This document shows positions 61,731 through 64,000 of a stretch of 64,000 nucleotides of DNA, one piece after another. Under the pieces are notes generated by a model. The model had not been told where the DNA came from and did no database searches. It saw nothing but the letters and a program-made list of their open reading frames with translations. This DNA comes from Bacillus taeanensis (lineage in GTDB: Bacteria; Bacillota; Bacilli; Bacillales; UBA6769): positions 124,001-188,000 of the forward strand of contig NZ_QOCW01000002.1 in NCBI RefSeq assembly GCF_003318295.1, read 5' to 3'. Position 1 is the stretch's first letter; each line of letters starts with the position of its first letter. The translations under genes and the position numbers were made by a program.

Positions 61731-63413
61731 ATGAAGCAGCCGTGGTGGAAAAAATCAGTCGTCTATCAAATTTATCCGAAAAGTTTTAATGATACAACCG
61801 GAAATGGTGTTGGAGACTTACAAGGTATTATTGAAAAGCTTGACTATTTAAATGAACTTGGTGTAGATGTTATATGGCTTACGCCAATTTATAAATCCCC
61901 GCAGCGAGACAACGGATACGATATTAGCGATTACTTTAATATCCATGAAGAGTACGGAACGATGCAAGATTTTGATCGATTATTAGAAGAAGCTCATAAG
62001 CGTCATATTAAAGTAATTATGGATATTGTAGTGAATCATACATCAACAGAGCATGAATGGTTTAAAAAGGCGAGTGAATCAAAAGCAAATCCGTATCGAG
62101 ATTTTTATATTTGGAAAAATCCAAAGGATGGAAGTGAGCCAACAAATTGGATTTCGAAATTTGGCGGCTCTGCATGGAAGTATGATGAAAAAACAGAACA
62201 GTATTATCTTCATTTATTTGATGTGACACAAGCGGATTTAAATTGGGAAAATAAAGAAGTGCGCCGAAAGGTATACAATATGATGCATTTTTGGTTTGAA
62301 AAAGGTGTAGATGGTTTCCGCTTAGATGTGATTAACCTTATTTCCAAAGATCAACGGTTTCCTGATGATGATGGCTCTATGCCGCCTGGAGATGGAAGGA
62401 AGTTTTATACTGATGGACCTCGTGTCCATGAGTATATGCAGGAGATGAATCGTGAGGTGTTTTCTAAATACGATAGTATGACTGTTGGGGAAATGTCTTC
62501 TACAACTATTGACCATTGTATTAACTATACAAACCCAGAGCGTCAGGAGCTCAGCATGACGTTCAATTTTCATCATTTAAAAGTAGATTATCCGAATGGA
62601 GAAAAATGGGCGATTGGAGACTTTGATTTTCTAAAATTGAAAGAAATATTATCGACATGGCAAATTGAAATGTATAAAGGTGGGGGCTGGAATGCATTAT
62701 TCTGGTGCAACCATGACCAGCCAAGAATCGTTTCTAGATATGGAGATGATGGTAAATATCATAATGAAGCGGCCAAAATGCTCGCAACTACCATTCATAT
62801 GATGCAGGGAACGCCGTATATTTATCAAGGTGAGGAATTTGGAATGACCGATCCGAAATTTGATCGCATTGAGGACTATCGAGATGTTGAATCATTAAAT
62901 ATGTATAAAATTATGAAAGAAGAAGGAAGGTCAGAAGAAGAGATCATCGAAATTTTAAAGCGGAAATCTCGTGATAATTCACGTACACCTGTGCAATGGA
63001 ATAGTAGTGAAAATGCAGGTTTTACAACGGGAACTCCTTGGATTCATCCAGCTGCAAACTATAAGAACATAAATGCGAAAAATGCCTTGGAAGATAAAAA
63101 TTCGGTCTTTTATCATTATCAAAAGCTTATTCAATTAAGAAAAGAATACGATATTATTACTACAGGAGATTATCAACTTATCTTAGAGGATCATCCAGAG
63201 ATTTTTGCTTATATTAGAAATTATAAAAATGAAAAGCTTCTTGTAATCAACAATTTTTATGGAAAAGAAACAACATTTGAACTGCCAAACAGTATTAATA
63301 TTCAAAATTATCAAAATGATGTAATGATTTCGAACTACTCGGATTCACCGAAAGCATGTAAACATATTTTACTAAGACCATATGAGTCGATTGTTTATCA
63401 CTTGAAACAATAG
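61731..63413 (+). CDS. treA: Alpha,alpha-phosphotrehalase
   Basis: GH13 glycosidase of 560 residues that splits trehalose 6-phosphate into glucose and glucose 6-phosphate. Catalytic residues: Asp in GFRLDVINL, Glu in VGEMSS, Asp in CNHDQPR. DIVVNHTS is the first conserved region. ATG 61731 gives the family start MKQPWWKK; upstream frame to 61716 lacks support. RBS is GTGGTGGTG. 83 bases after treP. Confidence 0.95.
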   Translation: MKQPWWKKSVVYQIYPKSFNDTTGNGVGDLQGIIEKLDYLNELGVDVIWLTPIYKSPQRDNGYDISDYFNIHEEYGTMQDFDRLLEEAHKRHIKVIMDIVVNHTSTEHEWFKKASESKANPYRDFYIWKNPKDGSEPTNWISKFGGSAWKYDEKTEQYYLHLFDVTQADLNWENKEVRRKVYNMMHFWFEKGVDGFRLDVINLISKDQRFPDDDGSMPPGDGRKFYTDGPRVHEYMQEMNREVFSKYDSMTVGEMSSTTIDHCINYTNPERQELSMTFNFHHLKVDYPNGEKWAIGDFDFLKLKEILSTWQIEMYKGGGWNALFWCNHDQPRIVSRYGDDGKYHNEAAKMLATTIHMMQGTPYIYQGEEFGMTDPKFDRIEDYRDVESLNMYKIMKEEGRSEEEIIEILKRKSRDNSRTPVQWNSSENAGFTTGTPWIHPAANYKNINAKNALEDKNSVFYHYQKLIQLRKEYDIITTGDYQLILEDHPEIFAYIRNYKNEKLLVINNFYGKETTFELPNSINIQNYQNDVMISNYSDSPKACKHILLRPYESIVYHLKQ

Positions 63414-63422
63414 TGGTACAAT
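63412..63422 (+). promoter_or_regulatory. Possible treR promoter
   Basis: TGGTACAAT is an extended -10-like element just after the treA stop; -35 is poor. It would give treR a leader of about 11 bases. Confidence 0.35.
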
Positions 63423-63439
63423 AGAATCGGTGATAAAAG

Positions 63440-64000
63440 ATGAGAAACAAGTTCTTAGTGATATACAATGAATTAGCAGGTCAAATTGAAAATGGTGTCA
63501 TTAGACCTAATACAAAACTGCTTTCAGAGAATGAATTGGCAGAACAATATAAAACTTCTCGGGAAACAATAAGGAAAGCTTTAACGCTTTTAGCTCAAAA
63601 TGGTTATATTCAAAAAATAAGGGGAAAAGGCTCTATTGTGCTTGATTTAAGTAAATTTGAATTTCCAGTATCAGGGTTGGTAAGTTTTAAAGAGCTTGCG
63701 CAAAAAATGAGCAAAAACTGGCGAACAATCGTCCATGATTTAGAAACTATTTACCCGAATGAAGAAATTAGAACTCACTTAAATGTATCAAAAAAAGAAA
63801 AGGTTTGGAAAGTTGTCAGGGCACGGGAAGTAAATAATGAAAAAATTATTTTAGATAAAGATTATTTTCAGACAAAACATGTTCCTAAATTAACAAAAGC
63901 AATTTGTGAAAACTCCATTTATGAATATCTTGAAAATGAGCTAGGGTTAATGATCAGCTTTGCCAAAAAGGAAATTATTGTTGAAGAGCCAACTGAGGAA
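63440..64000 (+). CDS. treR: Trehalose operon repressor, partial
   Basis: GntR-family regulator, 187 codons visible, continuing past the window end. The N-terminal winged helix (about 1-70) has LSENELAEQYKTSRETIRKA and GYIQKIRGKGS; the ligand part follows (PVSGLVSFKELAQ, ILDKDYFQTKHVP). Nearly all positions agree with B. subtilis TreR. It binds the palindromes upstream of treP and is released by trehalose 6-phosphate. Start ATG 63440 follows GGTGAT. Confidence 0.93.
   Translation, partial: MRNKFLVIYNELAGQIENGVIRPNTKLLSENELAEQYKTSRETIRKALTLLAQNGYIQKIRGKGSIVLDLSKFEFPVSGLVSFKELAQKMSKNWRTIVHDLETIYPNEEIRTHLNVSKKEKVWKVVRAREVNNEKIILDKDYFQTKHVPKLTKAICENSIYEYLENELGLMISFAKKEIIVEEPTEE

Overview
The window is AT-rich DNA from a Gram-positive, spore-forming member of the Bacillaceae. 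The evidence is strong AGGAGG-type ribosome binding sites, frequent GTG and TTG starts, U-tailed hairpin terminators after most operons, a full fructose and trehalose PTS, a lipoteichoic acid synthase, and a small gamma-SASP-like spore protein. I see no rRNA, tRNA, CRISPR array, transposase or prophage. The window opens just upstream of a ter operon and ends inside treR.

Layout. (1) 118-10374: a ten-gene tellurium/stress operon with three TerD paralogues, TerC, a CitE-like aldolase, a PRTase-TRSP protein, a StiP/PRTase-PELOTA protein, a HAD phosphatase carrying an extra C-terminal HTH-like module, a YceG-like protein and TelA. It combines the Bacillus yceC-H core with the predicted nucleoside-like biosynthetic module of Ter systems. 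(2) 10543-11064: a YutG/PgpA-type protein. (3) 11186-20880: uracil permease followed by a complete reductive pyrimidine degradation pathway, from uracil through dihydrouracil, N-carbamoyl-beta-alanine, beta-alanine and malonate semialdehyde to acetyl-CoA. (4) 21156-24013: fruK-fruA under a good sigma-A promoter, with no fruR beside it. (5) 24328-26832: YqcI/YcgG protein, LysE exporter and a lipoprotein alpha-carbonic anhydrase. (6) 26862-29472: an XRE-cupin regulator divergent from a two-gene GTP cyclohydrolase II/RibD operon, with a 12-bp inverted repeat pair in the shared control region. (7) 29618-39785: single-gene units (DDAH-like, DinB, FAD oxidoreductase, ABC-F, VWA-like fragment, CorC-type, aminopeptidase and others). 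(8) 39955-51884: LonB-like protease, an IDEAL-type protein, an esterase, a large unknown membrane/coiled-coil protein, an Eis-like acetyltransferase, an amidohydrolase, a NhaP-type antiporter and a FemAB-like protein. (9) 51948-59867: small genes including the spore protein, LTA synthase, a Cas4/RecB-like nuclease, an M24 peptidase, a SpoT-like HD protein and an SGNH hydrolase. (10) 60100-64000: treP-treA-treR with two TreR-type palindromes and cre-like sites.

The best candidates for undescribed biology are the ter biosynthetic module with its HAD-HTH fusion, the regulator-controlled orphan ribA-ribD pair, which would make only early riboflavin pathway intermediates, and the unknown 517-residue membrane protein at 44044. 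Several coding-like but frameshifted or start-less small reading frames (32890, 48247, 56443) look like gene remnants or unannotated small genes. Start sites were chosen by ribosome binding site spacing and family N-termini. Function calls rest on motif recognition, not database searches.
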